Assembly: GCA_029582155.1 (NCBI GenBank)
Contig: CM055895.1
Location: forward strand, 19,951,004-20,015,003
Length of the DNA: 64,000 nucleotides
From: Panopea generosa
Taxonomy: Eukaryota > Mollusca > Bivalvia > Adapedonta > Hiatellidae
Direction of reading: 5' to 3'
In this document: positions 53,001 to 56,574 of the stretch, piece after piece
How positions within the stretch are numbered: the stretch's first letter is position 1
Layout: every line of letters starts with the position of its first letter
Translations under genes and position numbers: made by a program
The notes under the pieces: generated by a model
The model's input: the letters and a program-made list of their open reading frames with translations, nothing else
Databases searched by the model: none
What the model was told of the DNA's origin: nothing

Positions 53001-55224
53001 GCTTCTGCCCACAAAAGTAAGAGTGTACAATTTTCTTAGTTATTCAGGTTGAACACCCCCCTTGTTCCCCTGACTTAAGCCCCTTTTTCCTATTTCCCAT
53101 GTTAAAAAAAATGCTTACACTATGCTACTAGAAGTGCCCTTGGGTCTACAATTTTTCAGTGTCTGAACAGTATACCAAGGGGAGACTACTTTGCGGCATT
53201 TAGGTCGTGGACAGCAAGACTTCAAAAGTGTGTATCTGTGCTGGGGGAACACTTTGAAAGGTTGACCTGAAAAAATTCCCGTTCCTGTGAAAATCTTAAA
53301 TATCTCAAGACCCATGATAGAATATATTTAATGCCACTCATAGATAATCAGCTAACATGTAATGAAATGTCATTTTCATTATATATCTTGTGCAAGTGCC
53401 AATGTTGGTCACATTTTACAGGGGTTATAGTCCCTTTTTGATAAAATGTCTGGTAAAGTTTACATACATGGGAAAACGACAAATTACTAGTTTAAATCTT
53501 AAATAAGTTTTGAGTGATGTAATTGATTAAATGTATCAGTTACATAATCTTAATTAAATTTTGATTGATGTACCAGTAACATTATCTTAATTAAGATTTG
53601 ATTGATGTACCAGTTACATAATCATTATTAAGTTTTGATTAATGTACCAGTTACATAATCTTAATCAAATTTTGATTAATGTACCAGTTACATAATCTTA
53701 ATTAAATTTTGATTGATGTACCAGTTACATAATCTTAATTAAGATTTGATTGATGTACCAGTTACATATTCTTAATTAAATTTTGATTGATGTACCAGTT
53801 ACATAATCTTAATTAAGATTTGATTGATGTACCAGTTACATAATCATTATTAAGTTTTGATTAATGTACCAGTTACATAATCTTAATCAAATTTTGATTA
53901 ATGTACCAGTTACATAATCTTAATAAAGATTTGATTGATGTACCAGTTACATAATCTTAATTAAATTTTGATTGATGTACAAGTTATATAATCTTAATTA
54001 AGATTTGATTGATGTACCAGTTACATAATCTTGATTAAGTTTTGATTAATGTACCAGTTACATAATCATTATTAAGTTTTGATTGATGTATTACTTACAC
54101 AATCGTTATTAAGTTTTGATTAATGTACCAGTTACATTATCATTATTAAGTTTTGATTGATGTACCAGTTACGTAATCTTAAATAAGTTTTGATTGATGT
54201 ACCAGTTACATAATCATTATTAAGTTTTGATTGATGTACCAGTTACGTAATCTTAAATAAGTTTTGATTGATGTACCAGTTACATAATCATTATTAAGTT
54301 TTGATTGATGTTTTACTTACACAATCATTATTAAGTTTTGAATGATGTATTACTTACAAAATCATTATTAAGTTTTGATTAATGTACCAGTTACATAATC
54401 ATTATTAAGTTTTGATTGACGTATTACTTACACAATCATTATTAAGTTTTGAATGATGTATTACTTACAAAATCATTATTAAGTTTTGATTAATGTACCA
54501 GTTACATAATCATTATTAAGTTTTGATTGATGTACCAGTTACACAATCTTTGCATACAAAGGAACCACTTGTTAAGTCAATGCTTGACAAAATATATTGT
54601 GGTTTCAATCTTTCCATACTGATTCCTTTAAAAGTGATTGTACGTCAATGGACAATATGGTCTGGTCCATATTTAAATGAATTGTGAGACCAACAATTCA
54701 GATAATCAAAACTGTAAATATTCTCTCCATATTTTTTAAAAGATATATTATATACCTACAGGTATTTAATAAGTATAGATATTTACAAAAAGATAACTTC
54801 AAGTACAGTACTTGTAAAAAAAATTATGAAATGTAGTAGTCTATATATTAACTAAGACTTTGTCATTTTCCTACATGTTCTATTTAATTAAGACTTTATC
54901 ATTTTGCTACCTTTTTTTAATTAAGACTTTGTCATTTTGCTATTTGTTCTTTTTAACTAAGACTTTGTCATTTTGTTCTAGGTTCAAAAAGTGGCCATAT
55001 CCCCAGATAGTAAGTGGGTGGTGTCCTCTTGTCTCAGTAGTATCCTGAAGTTGTGGGAGGCAAGAACAGGCAAGGAACAGTTCTCGATTCGCGTCGATGC
55101 GGAGGTACAGTCCATCATGTTTACGCCAGACTCTCAACACTTGGTTTTGTACACAGGTATACAGACTACCAGGGTGATCATGTTTTCTGTTCACGATGGC
55201 CAGCAGTCAGATAGCCCAGACTGA
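13971..55224 (+). CDS. NACHT and WD-repeat domain protein (NWD1/NWD2-like STAND NTPase), whole gene span
   Basis: Coding exons: 13971-14001, 14940-15019, 17943-18019, 18642-18685, 20220-20342, 20974-21176, 22860-23030, 25231-25417, 28276-28427, 34204-34533, 37446-40975, then either 44236-44497 (12A) or 50833-51082 (12B), then 54982-55224. All introns are GT-AG and all phases agree. The product is 1,810 residues with 12A or 1,806 with 12B, close to vertebrate NWD2 (about 1,740). Order: basic tail 1-80, DUF4062-like block from about 109, linker to about 466, NACHT from about 480 (Walker A Lys494, Walker B Asp584), winged helix near 730, WD region from about 1,040 to the end. STAND proteins of this class are cytosolic signalling ATPases that oligomerise when the WD sensor is engaged. 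The ligand and pathway here are unknown. It could equally be named TEP1/NWD-like; one-to-one orthology to NWD1 or NWD2 is not established. Confidence 0.85.
14028..14218 (-). mobile_element. tRNA-derived SINE, family 2
   Basis: On the minus strand it begins near GGGGGCGGTGGTGTAATGG with a tRNA-like head (GATAGAGTGTTGGCCGC), then GGTTCCATCCCCAGGTCGAC, and ends in an AT-rich tail containing TTAGTATAAACT. It matches the + strand element at 33829-34019. It lies in intron 1, immediately after exon 1. Confidence 0.75.
14713..14836 (+). mobile_element. Fragment of a LINE apurinic endonuclease domain
   Basis: Translation gives LSILAWNVEGLKN, then a stop at 14800-14802, and after a +1 shift KIVFCSETWSKV. 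The pattern WNVEGL...(I/V)xxxxETW is typical of the N-terminus of APE-type non-LTR retrotransposon endonucleases (catalytic Asn and Glu-Thr motifs). Only about 40 codons are preserved. It ends 100 bp before exon 2 and is dead. Confidence 0.6.
14940..15019 (+). CDS. NWD-like gene, exon 2
   Basis: Acceptor TTTATACAG|C and donor GAG|GTAACA; phase 1 in, phase 0 out. It encodes about residues 11-37, including KKTMHPRTSSFNKPGPELLE, part of a Ser/Lys-rich tail that looks disordered. No domain is recognised. Confidence 0.75.
16235..17085. repeat. 26-bp minisatellite in intron 2
   Basis: About 32 diverged copies of a 25-26 bp unit close to CAGTTTTCAGACAAAAGTAA plus ATATCA. Variants carry AAATTAAAAAGC in place of AAAGTAAATATC. 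Many units contain TTTTCAGAC, which resembles a polypyrimidine/acceptor AG, so the array is a string of weak decoy 3' splice sites. Confidence 0.9.
17160..17380. repeat. Dispersed repeat related to 44605-44785
   Basis: It shares GGGTCCAT/GTTAAATAGCA, TTGATTGGTCATTTGCTTCA, CTATGAATTGTGGGA and TCATTGGGG with the sequence at 44605-44785, in the same orientation and order. It is an interspersed repeat, with no coding potential recognised. Confidence 0.6.
17440..17770. repeat. Dispersed repeat related to 55560-55850
   Basis: Collinear with 55560-55850: AGTGGTAAACTTGAAA, AAAAATAGAC, CACGTGACTCA, CAAAATATGTTGCAATTTTA and TCTAACC occur in the same order and orientation. It is an ancient interspersed repeat with no open frame. 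It contains a CACGTG E-box and TACGTCA, whose role, if any, is unknown. Confidence 0.65.
17943..18019 (+). CDS. NWD-like gene, exon 3
   Basis: Acceptor TTCCACATAG|G and donor CCTAA|GTAAGT; phase 0 in, phase 2 out. It encodes about residues 38-62 with NKKPASPKRTAFKARPK, a basic Pro/Ser/Lys segment. It is a small exon of the disordered N-terminal tail. Confidence 0.75.
18115..18320 (+). mobile_element. SINE family 3 fragment (degraded)
   Basis: It contains TTTGAGCTCAGCTTGATCTA and AATGTGAGAAAGGTTGCCAG followed by TTACTTGCAGAATGG. The same series appears at 34620-34790 and, in diverged form, at 35545-35790 and 61140-61330. The head is truncated, so only the body is recognisable. Confidence 0.5.
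18642..18685 (+). CDS. NWD-like gene, exon 4
   Basis: A 44-bp microexon between ATCACCTACAG|A and AAAG|GTTAGT; phase 2 in, phase 1 out. It encodes about residues 63-77 (PASKKVDITSTSKK), the last part of the basic tail. Its small size makes it easy for gene finders to miss. Confidence 0.7.
19569..20150. repeat. 19-bp minisatellite in intron 4
   Basis: About 30 copies of GAGCATGAACACTTGAGTT and close variants (GAATATGAACACTTGAGTT, GAACATGAACACTTTAGTT). The long minus-strand open frames rich in Cys, Ser and Gln are artefacts of the repeat. It ends about 70 bp before exon 5. Confidence 0.95.
20220..20342 (+). CDS. NWD-like gene, exon 5 (start of DUF4062-like block)
   Basis: Acceptor GTTTATCAG|A and donor TCCG|GTAAGT; phase 1 in and out. 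It encodes about residues 78-118, ending in MVKIFLSSTFS. The FLSSTFSDMRAER motif, completed by exon 6, is the hallmark of the N-terminal block of NWD1/NWD2/TEP1-type STAND proteins (DUF4062-like). Confidence 0.88.
20974..21176 (+). CDS. NWD-like gene, exon 6
   Basis: Acceptor ATTTTACCAG|A and donor TTTGTG|GTAAGA; phase 1 in, phase 0 out. It encodes about residues 119-186, including DMRAERNILAREVYPRLRAY, FQVVDMRWGV (147-155) and KASRGPNFV. The pattern matches the NWD1/NWD2 N-terminal block. The donor region is repeated twice downstream in the intron (see 21161-21340). Reading past the donor hits a stop at 21222. Confidence 0.9.
21161..21340 (+). repeat. Triplicated splice-donor segment of exon 6
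   Basis: Three tandem, diverged copies of a ~60-bp unit centre on TGTGGTAAGAAA (near 21173, 21232 and 21293), each followed by a TTTCT-rich stretch and a CAGTCCAGCAGA-like sequence. Copy 1 spans the end of exon 6 and its donor. Copies 2 and 3 are intronic and retain intact GTAAGA donors. Confidence 0.75.
21447..21580. mobile_element. Foldback (palindromic) element
   Basis: The two halves are inverted: GGATAGAAAATTCC at 21473 faces GGAATTTTCTATC near 21540-21552, the flanking GGGATAACTG faces CAGTTGTCCC, and the outer arms AAGAATCTTACATGG face CCATGAATGATTCTT. A hairpin of more than 50 bp per arm is possible. It resembles a foldback MITE. It shares GATAGAAAA arms with the palindrome at 55396-55526. 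Confidence 0.6.
21848..22065. repeat. 36-bp minisatellite in intron 6
   Basis: Six copies of a ~36-bp unit with CAACAGTATACCTACGCTAA and ACTATATTATTTCCTA. Variants alternate CTACGC and CTAGGC. Confidence 0.9.
22130..22440 (-). mobile_element. SINE family 3
   Basis: On the minus strand it has a tRNA-like head (GTGCAGTTAGCTCAGTCAG, an A-box) and GGGTCACGAATTCAAATCC (B-box-like). The body includes GAAAGTTATCAGCTACTG and GTTAACCTTCCAGGATCCCA. The last motifs match 35545-35790 (+) and 58078-58255 (-). Confidence 0.7.
22860..23030 (+). CDS. NWD-like gene, exon 7
   Basis: Acceptor ATTACTCAG|G and donor CTCCAG|GTAAGT; phase 0 in and out. It encodes about residues 187-243: VLSGNRYGFRPIPIEIDVAE, EFEMLRAEA, LLDEWYKLDTNSLPPMYILQ. 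The LSGNRYGFRPIP and EWY..D.NS.P..Y.L motifs are conserved in NWD proteins. A second AG ten bases in would shift the frame and is rejected. Confidence 0.9.
23031..25230 (+). other. Intron 7
   Basis: The intron holds a short GGGGCCTTT tandem motif (23370-23450) and a dispersed modular repeat (24300-24900). It contains no coding sequence I can support. Confidence 0.6.
24300..24900. repeat. Dispersed modular repeat
   Basis: It is led by GATCGGTCAGTCCGTCTGTAGG and followed by modules of about 130-190 bp carrying AATTTTTCAATGAGT, GCCCTTTGA, GCTATTTCTC(A/G)GCAAC, TGGAA(G/T)TCAATGAAACTTC and CAC/GCAAGGGTGACT. The phrase order resembles 56575-57260, so both probably belong to one superfamily. Confidence 0.7.
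25231..25417 (+). CDS. NWD-like gene, exon 8
   Basis: Acceptor CTCATATCAG|C and donor ATATCAG|GTATGT; phase 0 in, phase 1 out. It encodes about residues 244-305, including FFADFSPACDEPRKKDTADWW and KLSPEKRNQYYIS. It continues the N-terminal linker between the DUF4062-like block and NACHT. NWD2 has a comparable Trp-containing linker ending in a (R/N)xY(Y/L) motif. Confidence 0.85.
25475..26130. repeat. Dispersed modular repeat
   Basis: It is led by TTGTCTGTCGTCCGTCATCC and followed by repeated phrases CAAATTTGTTCAA(A/G), GACTCTGGGGT, AAAATCTTCTTC and GGCCCTGCCCC. The vocabulary is close to that of 41185-42660. It sits in intron 8. Confidence 0.65.
26335..28255. repeat. 36-bp minisatellite in intron 8
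   Basis: About 55 diverged copies of a 32-36 bp unit made of GTTACATTGTTTGTTAGAGA and ATGTCACATCATTCCT. Shorter units lack TTTG. Because the main period is a multiple of three, + strand frames read as repeated HIIPVTLFVREC-like peptides. These are artefacts. It ends about 20 bp before the exon 9 acceptor. Confidence 0.95.
28276..28427 (+). CDS. NWD-like gene, exon 9
   Basis: Acceptor CCTGTCTTTAG|T and donor GACAAG|GTACTA; phase 1 in, phase 0 out. It encodes about residues 306-356: VTECEIQDGILKAKDVNDH, LVYKRELRDLKG and RFIDIKKSDK. The linker motif xVxxRELRDL is shared by NWD and TEP1-type proteins. It is wedged between two large minisatellites. Confidence 0.88.
28545..32012. repeat. 72-bp minisatellite in intron 9 with higher-order structure
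   Basis: About 48 copies of a 72-bp unit containing GGACTACAAGTGTATCAGGG, GTGGAGGACAGTAACTATAC and TTAGGTTATATTAGACATAT. Most neighbours differ by one to three bases. Diagnostic variants (TTGGACATATG, GTAGAACTAC, GGGATGGAGG, ACCATGCTTAGG) recur together 432 bp (six units) later. There is no sequence relation to the 72-bp array at the window start. Confidence 0.97.
32722..33352. repeat. 38-bp minisatellite in intron 9
   Basis: About 16 nearly identical copies of CATACATAATTGTTTGTTTA plus TATCATATATGTAAAACC. The near identity indicates recent expansion. One unit near 33285 is truncated. Confidence 0.95.
33393..33618. mobile_element. piggyBac-like MITE with TTAA target duplication (copy 2)
   Basis: 226 bp between TTAA at 33389-33392 and 33619-33622, with terminal inverted repeats CCCTTTACTTCATA and TATGGAGTAAAGGG. 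It keeps the internal hairpin GATTGCTCGTTACAAGCAATC and the GTGCAGGAAG/CTTCCTGCAC arms. Confidence 0.88.
33772..34168 (-). mobile_element. SINE family 1, split by a family 2 SINE
   Basis: The left part (33772-33825) carries the family 1 tail (AATTGTGAAACTTGTTCTTAC, then GACAAATCATGC). The right part (34020-34168) carries body and head (ACCAGTACTGAGCATATG, AGGACACCACATACAGCC, GGATCAAACTCAGAACCC). The two parts become collinear with 5474-5694 when 33829-34019 is removed. It ends about 35 bp before exon 10. Confidence 0.7.
33829..34019 (+). mobile_element. tRNA-derived SINE, family 2 (nested)
   Basis: The tRNA-like head GGCGGTAGTCTAATGGATAG has an A-box-like motif, and GGGGTTGATCCTCTGGTCGA is B-box-like. 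The body has CTGGTTCTACCCAGGAAG and ends in TTAGTATAAACTAAACTAAA. It is the same family as 14028-14218 and is inserted inside a minus-strand family 1 SINE. Confidence 0.78.
34204..34533 (+). CDS. NWD-like gene, exon 10
   Basis: Acceptor TTTACTACTAG|G and donor GAAAAA|GTAAAT; phase 0 in and out. It encodes about residues 357-466: GIEIDMEVHNLREALTTKKI, YSVPWRPGGID, DHSIYIKEFCIDFISDCLGL and KFCQSKCESFCGQEK. This is the last linker before NACHT. The pattern of a YIKEF..DF helix and a C..KC.SF motif also precedes the P-loop in NWD2. An ATTTTGTGG-containing segment near the donor is repeated about 60 bp into the intron. Confidence 0.88.
34620..34790 (+). mobile_element. SINE family 3 (5' truncated)
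   Basis: It shows GAGGTCGCAGGTTTGAGCCC (B-box-like), TAGTGTGAGAAAGGGACCAG and TAACTTGCAGAATGG, collinear with 18115-18320 and 35545-35790. Confidence 0.55.
34931..35400. mobile_element. TA-flanked MITE with pogo/Tigger-like ends
   Basis: 470 bp, flanked by TA at 34929-34930 and 35401-35402. The left end CACTCTGGTCTCGTTATA pairs with the complement of the right end, CACTCGGGTCCCGTTATA. The inverted repeat continues to about 27 bp (22 of 27 matching by eye, counting the TA). TA duplication with CA(C/G)T...CTCGTTATA ends resembles pogo/Tigger elements. There is no transposase. Confidence 0.75.
35545..35790 (+). mobile_element. SINE family 3
   Basis: It has a tRNA-like head (CCTGGTTAGTTAAATCGATGG, then GTGGTTGTGAGTTTGAATTTCC), body TGAGAAAGTTACCAGTAACTTGC and 3' part GTTAACTTTCCAGGATCCCA. 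The complement of the last motif is found at 22215-22235 and in similar form at 58120-58140. Confidence 0.68.
35790..36475. repeat. 49-bp minisatellite in intron 10
   Basis: About 14 copies of a 49-bp unit with TCTCACACCACTATTATATT, TCCCATAGGGCTCCACTGTA and ACATTTATG. Variants include GTCCCACACC and GCATTTTCCAT. Confidence 0.93.
36476..37445 (+). other. Distal intron 10
   Basis: AT-rich sequence with a GTTTGTCCATCTGCTTGTTTG remnant at about 36940-36965 of the dispersed modular repeats. It ends in the acceptor TGTTTTTGCAG of exon 11. No coding sequence is seen. Confidence 0.6.
37446..40975 (+). CDS. NWD-like gene, exon 11 (NACHT, winged helix, most WD repeats)
   Basis: A single 3,530-bp exon, with acceptor TTTTTGCAG|G and donor AGAAG|GTGTGT; phase 0 in, phase 2 out. 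It covers about residues 467-1642. Walker A is QSGAGKTS (Lys494). RFLGTT near 519 is the arginine-containing strand typical of NWD NACHT domains. Walker B is PIIILLDSVDQL (578-589). LPQNVKLILSTLP follows. LEKKFGYALICHALGYITI (about 720-738) and LTEFEIEDVLSCDD form the winged-helix region, and LACLPYHVIRTGRA (about 870) starts the helical linker. From about 1,040 on, WD-like blades appear, e.g. VYYVTNSDLVAYDYNNGK, VTLYDIEEDKNLGAFTAHKN, ITCTEDGYIKMWDTESQ and LLIFDIESGKYV. An acidic loop near 1,240-1,265 (DNQDTHVDDTKETGSGDG) interrupts the propeller. The frame runs past the donor to a stop at 41042. I favour splicing because both forms of exon 12 join in frame. Confidence 0.93.
40976..44235 (+). 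other. Intron 11 (before exon 12A)
   Basis: It contains a large dispersed modular repeat (41185-42660), AT-rich sequence, and a CpG-richer patch with E-box/CRE-like words (43670-43890: GACGTCATTTGACTGAC, TTGCGCGG, CACACGTGCACAATGATGACG). The last 98 bp before exon 12A are open in the exon's frame, with an ATG at 44138. Confidence 0.6.
41185..42660. repeat. Dispersed modular repeat, ~160-bp modules x about 9
   Basis: Led by GGTGTCCGTCGTCTGTCGTCC, then about nine ~160-bp modules with AATCTTCTTGTCAGAAAC, CACTGGGCCAATTTTGAT, TTCACAGAAATGTTCCTTGG, GTGACCCTCTACCAAG, TTTGTTCAAGCCATCTTGAT and CATGGCCGCCAGGGGGCGGG. Alternating module types read CACTGGGCC or TACTGGCTCG, suggesting a dimeric unit. Non-coding. 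Confidence 0.8.
44236..44497 (+). CDS. NWD-like gene, exon 12A (alternative WD exon)
   Basis: Acceptor TTTTCTGGAAG|G and donor TCTGAG|GTAAAG; phase 2 in, phase 0 out, 262 bp. It encodes RYVLFWEIPTGACSQK, LYRPAWVGKRVKGQTSVLRL, SEDGYVIIYDMEKGTPRN and YHTSE. It replaces 12B in the same position of the propeller. By eye about 39 of 83 aligned residues match 12B, including FW.IPTG, YRP.W.G, GSEDGY..IYD and PRN. It is four codons longer than 12B, in the loop after QK. Intact splice sites and the conserved blade pattern argue for function. Confidence 0.82.
44605..44785. repeat. Dispersed repeat abutting the 107-bp array
   Basis: Collinear with 17160-17380 (GGGTCCGTTGCATAGCA, TTGACTGGTCATTTGCTTCA, CTATGAATTATGGGA, TTCATTAGGG). 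Its last part, GACCTGATTTTGGAGACATG, merges into the first unit of the 107-bp array. Confidence 0.6.
44777..50665. repeat. 107-bp minisatellite between exons 12A and 12B
   Basis: About 55 head-to-tail copies of a 107-bp unit containing GGAGACATGGGGTATTGTGA, TACTGCAGGCAGATAGGTTA, CCTTGTTGAGGAGTGCTGGT and GTCCCACAATGCATTGTGAT. CACAATGCATTGTG is a perfect 14-bp palindrome in most units (TTATG variants break it). The ladder of 86-codon minus-strand frames is produced by the repeat and is not coding. The array occupies about 5.9 kb of the 6.3-kb intron. Confidence 0.98.
50833..51082 (+). CDS. NWD-like gene, exon 12B (alternative WD exon)
   Basis: Acceptor TCATTTACAG|A and donor CAGAG|GTGAAC; phase 2 in, phase 0 out, 250 bp. 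It encodes RWLVFWDIPTGKCDQKLSKK, MFYRPGWLGQNCKG, SPNEEYLAVGSEDGYLFIYD and RHNTE. It has a stronger pyrimidine tract than 12A and keeps a polybasic loop (SKKKK) where 12A has an Asn/Ser-rich loop (NHSSSDNNKN). It joins exon 11 and exon 13 in frame. If spliced after 12A it would be read out of frame and meet a TAA within about a dozen codons. Confidence 0.85.
51419..51645. mobile_element. piggyBac-like MITE with TTAA target duplication (copy 3)
   Basis: 227 bp between TTAA at 51415-51418 and 51646-51649, with ends CCCTTTACTTCATATAG and TTTGGAGTAAAGGG. The internal arms GTGCAGGAAG and CTTCCTGCAC are conserved. The small central hairpin seen in copy 2 is degraded here (GATTGCTCTGCAGTCAG). Confidence 0.88.
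52029..53340 (+). mobile_element. Full-length, inactive mariner element
   Basis: 1,312 bp flanked by TA at 52027-52028 and 53341-53342. Terminal inverted repeats: left TGAGGGGCATTCAATAAATT, right (complement) TGAGTGGCATTAAATATATT, about 20 of 25 matching. The size and TA duplication are those of Tc1/mariner elements, and the interior encodes a decayed mariner transposase. It lies in intron 12 between exon 12B and exon 13. Confidence 0.88.
52231..53270 (+). pseudogene. mariner transposase pseudogene
   Basis: It starts at ATG 52231 (MKPEEKLEI). After a frameshift near 52258 it runs through SYIKAQVSLQLSPKEIYSEL and TVFHWVKKF (helix-turn-helix), a 24-base G run at 52402-52425, DNRPGRP (the GRPR-like hinge) and LKKLCAR. 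The first catalytic Asp is in VTGDES (52712, followed by a stop). The second is in HDNASAH (Asp at 52995). The third is in CSPDLSP (Asp at 53072). The last two Asps are 77 nt apart, where the DD34D spacing would need 105, so about 28 nt are missing. It ends YFAAFRSWTARLQKC...GEHFERLT at 53270. Multiple stops make it non-functional. Confidence 0.85.
53500..54545. repeat. 37-bp minisatellite in intron 12
   Basis: About 28 copies of a ~37-bp unit with TAATCTTAATTAAATTTTGA and TTGATGTACCAGTTACA. Variants include TCATTATTAAGTTTTG and GTATTACTTACAC. It lies downstream of the mariner. Confidence 0.93.
54845..54980 (+). repeat. Short tandem repeat carrying the exon 13 branch point and acceptor
   Basis: Four copies of a ~36-bp unit: TTAA(C/T)TAAGACTTTGTCATTTT followed by a pyrimidine-rich stretch. 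The last copy ends TTTTGTTCTAG and is the functional acceptor of exon 13. Two of the copies keep TTAACTAAG, which resembles a branch-point sequence, while the middle two have TTAATTAAG. Confidence 0.75.
54982..55224 (+). CDS. NWD-like gene, exon 13 (last exon)
   Basis: Acceptor TTTGTTCTAG|G, phase 0, stop TGA at 55222-55224. It encodes 80 residues: VQKVAISPDSKWVVSSCLS, SILKLWEARTGKEQFSIRVD, VQSIMFTPDSQHLVLYTG and the hydrophilic end DGQQSDSPD. It forms the last WD blade(s). The SPDS..VVSS and LKLWEARTGK motifs are classic WD signatures. It is in frame with both 12A and 12B. Skipping both would read this exon in another frame and stop within about 25 codons. Confidence 0.92.
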   Translation, partial: VQKVAISPDSKWVVSSCLSSILKLWEARTGKEQFSIRVDAEVQSIMFTPDSQHLVLYTGIQTTRVIMFSVHDGQQSDSPD

Positions 55225-55227
55225 AAT

Positions 55228-55233
55228 AATAAA
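55228..55233 (+). promoter_or_regulatory. Candidate polyadenylation signal AATAAA
   Basis: A canonical AATAAA lies four bases after the stop codon. If used it would give a very short 3' UTR of a few tens of bases. Other AATAAA hexamers occur further downstream, so the real site is uncertain. Confidence 0.4.
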
Positions 55234-55395
55234 TGAAGTGATACAAATGATAGATATACTGCTACCAAATGAGATGTAATAGTGTTTGTATTGGCTTGGT
55301 CAACTGTAGTCTGAGCCTCTTCTCACATTTAAAGAGAGTAGATCAGAAAAAAGAGGTTCACTTGTCTTGAAAAATTGAATTGTTTTTAAAATTGA

Positions 55396-55526
55396 TTATA
55401 AGAATCCATCATGAGTATCCATGTGGGATAGAAAAATCTCACTTGAGGGGTTGAAATTACATGCAGGGACTAGACTCTGGTGAGATTTTTCTATCCAACA
55501 TGGCTACTCATGATTTATTCTTATAA
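55396..55526. mobile_element. Foldback (palindromic) element
   Basis: Left arm TTATAAGAATCCATCATGAG plus TATCCATGTGGGATAGAAAA mirrors the right arm around a loop of about 40 nt. The arms are about 47 bp and match almost perfectly (GATAGAAAAATCTCAC facing GTGAGATTTTTCTATC). It resembles a MITE or foldback element with no target duplication that I can define. Confidence 0.7.
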
Positions 55527-55559
55527 TCTCATTATTATTAATGAATAAATATGAATGGT

Positions 55560-55850
55560 TTAGTATGTAAAATCCACCAAAACTTGACAAAATAAATAAT
55601 TAAATGGAGTGGTAAACTTGAAACGAAATCCTCATTCTAAAAATAGACAGCATTTAAATACTAATTGATAACCTTCACATTATCATACAGACTCGTTCTA
55701 AGATTAAACTATTTTTACCATGTATAACGGATCAAATTTTAATTAAAAGGAACCACGTGACTCATTAAATACATCATAAAATATGTTGTAATTTTAAGAA
55801 GGAAATCTATTTAAGTCTAACCCATTCACGTTGCCTAAGTTATTTTTTTT
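55560..55850. repeat. Dispersed repeat related to 17440-17770
   Basis: Direct-orientation copy with GAGTGGTAAACTTGAAACGA, AAAAATAGACAGCATTTAAA, CCACGTGACTCATTAAATAC and AAAATATGTTGTAATTTTAA. It is diverged but collinear over about 280 bp. Confidence 0.65.
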
Positions 55851-56269
55851 TTGTTCAGAAACATGTGTTCTTTTCTGCTTCTGTAATGCTTGTTTTACAG
55901 TCAGACTGTGCAGTGTTGTTGTTGTCGATTAAATCGCATCCGACAACAACTATCCTAAATCTGATCATTCCCGGTCGACAATAGCAAATCTTCGAATTTC
56001 CGGTAATCAGTAAAGTGCATTCCAAAACTATTCAGAACGAATTTCACTAAAATCAATCACGAATGCAATTATTCATAGATGACTTTTTTAAACACTTAAT
56101 TCTAGACATATGTTGAAGTAAATCGCACTGATTTCTTCAAAGTTACATGGGTTTCTTTCAGACTATGTACAGATGGATCATTTCCTGGACATAAGCTGTA
56201 TAGGTGTGGTCTCTTTAAGCAAGGTGCTTTTGATAAGGTTTTTGTTTTTTGTTATTTTAATTTAATTCC

Positions 56270-56450
56270 TCATTACATTTTTTACCAAAATCATTTCTAA
56301 GACTTTATATTATATAATTTACATTGTGTATTTTTATACATCATGTAGATGGTTCCAATCACACAGCATGAGAGTTTAATCTCGGCCCCAGGGTGGGATA
56401 GAAATATCTAACCCCAGTATTGGCAGGTGTCCTTGTCCGATATGCAAGAA
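56270..56450. repeat. Dispersed repeat related to 21640-21810
   Basis: It shares AAGACTTTATATTATATAAT, CATAGCATGAGA/CACAGCATGAGAG, TCTC(A/G)GCCC(T/C)AGGGTG and the GTCCTTGTCCGATATGCAAG/ATATCCTTATCCGGTGTGCAAG end with 21640-21810, same orientation. Probably the 3' part of the foldback-associated element. Confidence 0.6.
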
Positions 56451-56574
56451 AAAAAATTGTAAATTAAATAAGTCTATTTGTTTTATAAAATTTGTTGTTT
56501 TTTTGTATTAAAAACCAAAGAAACATAATTCTATATAAAATATATTTTGTATATCTAGATAATATATTATGCTC

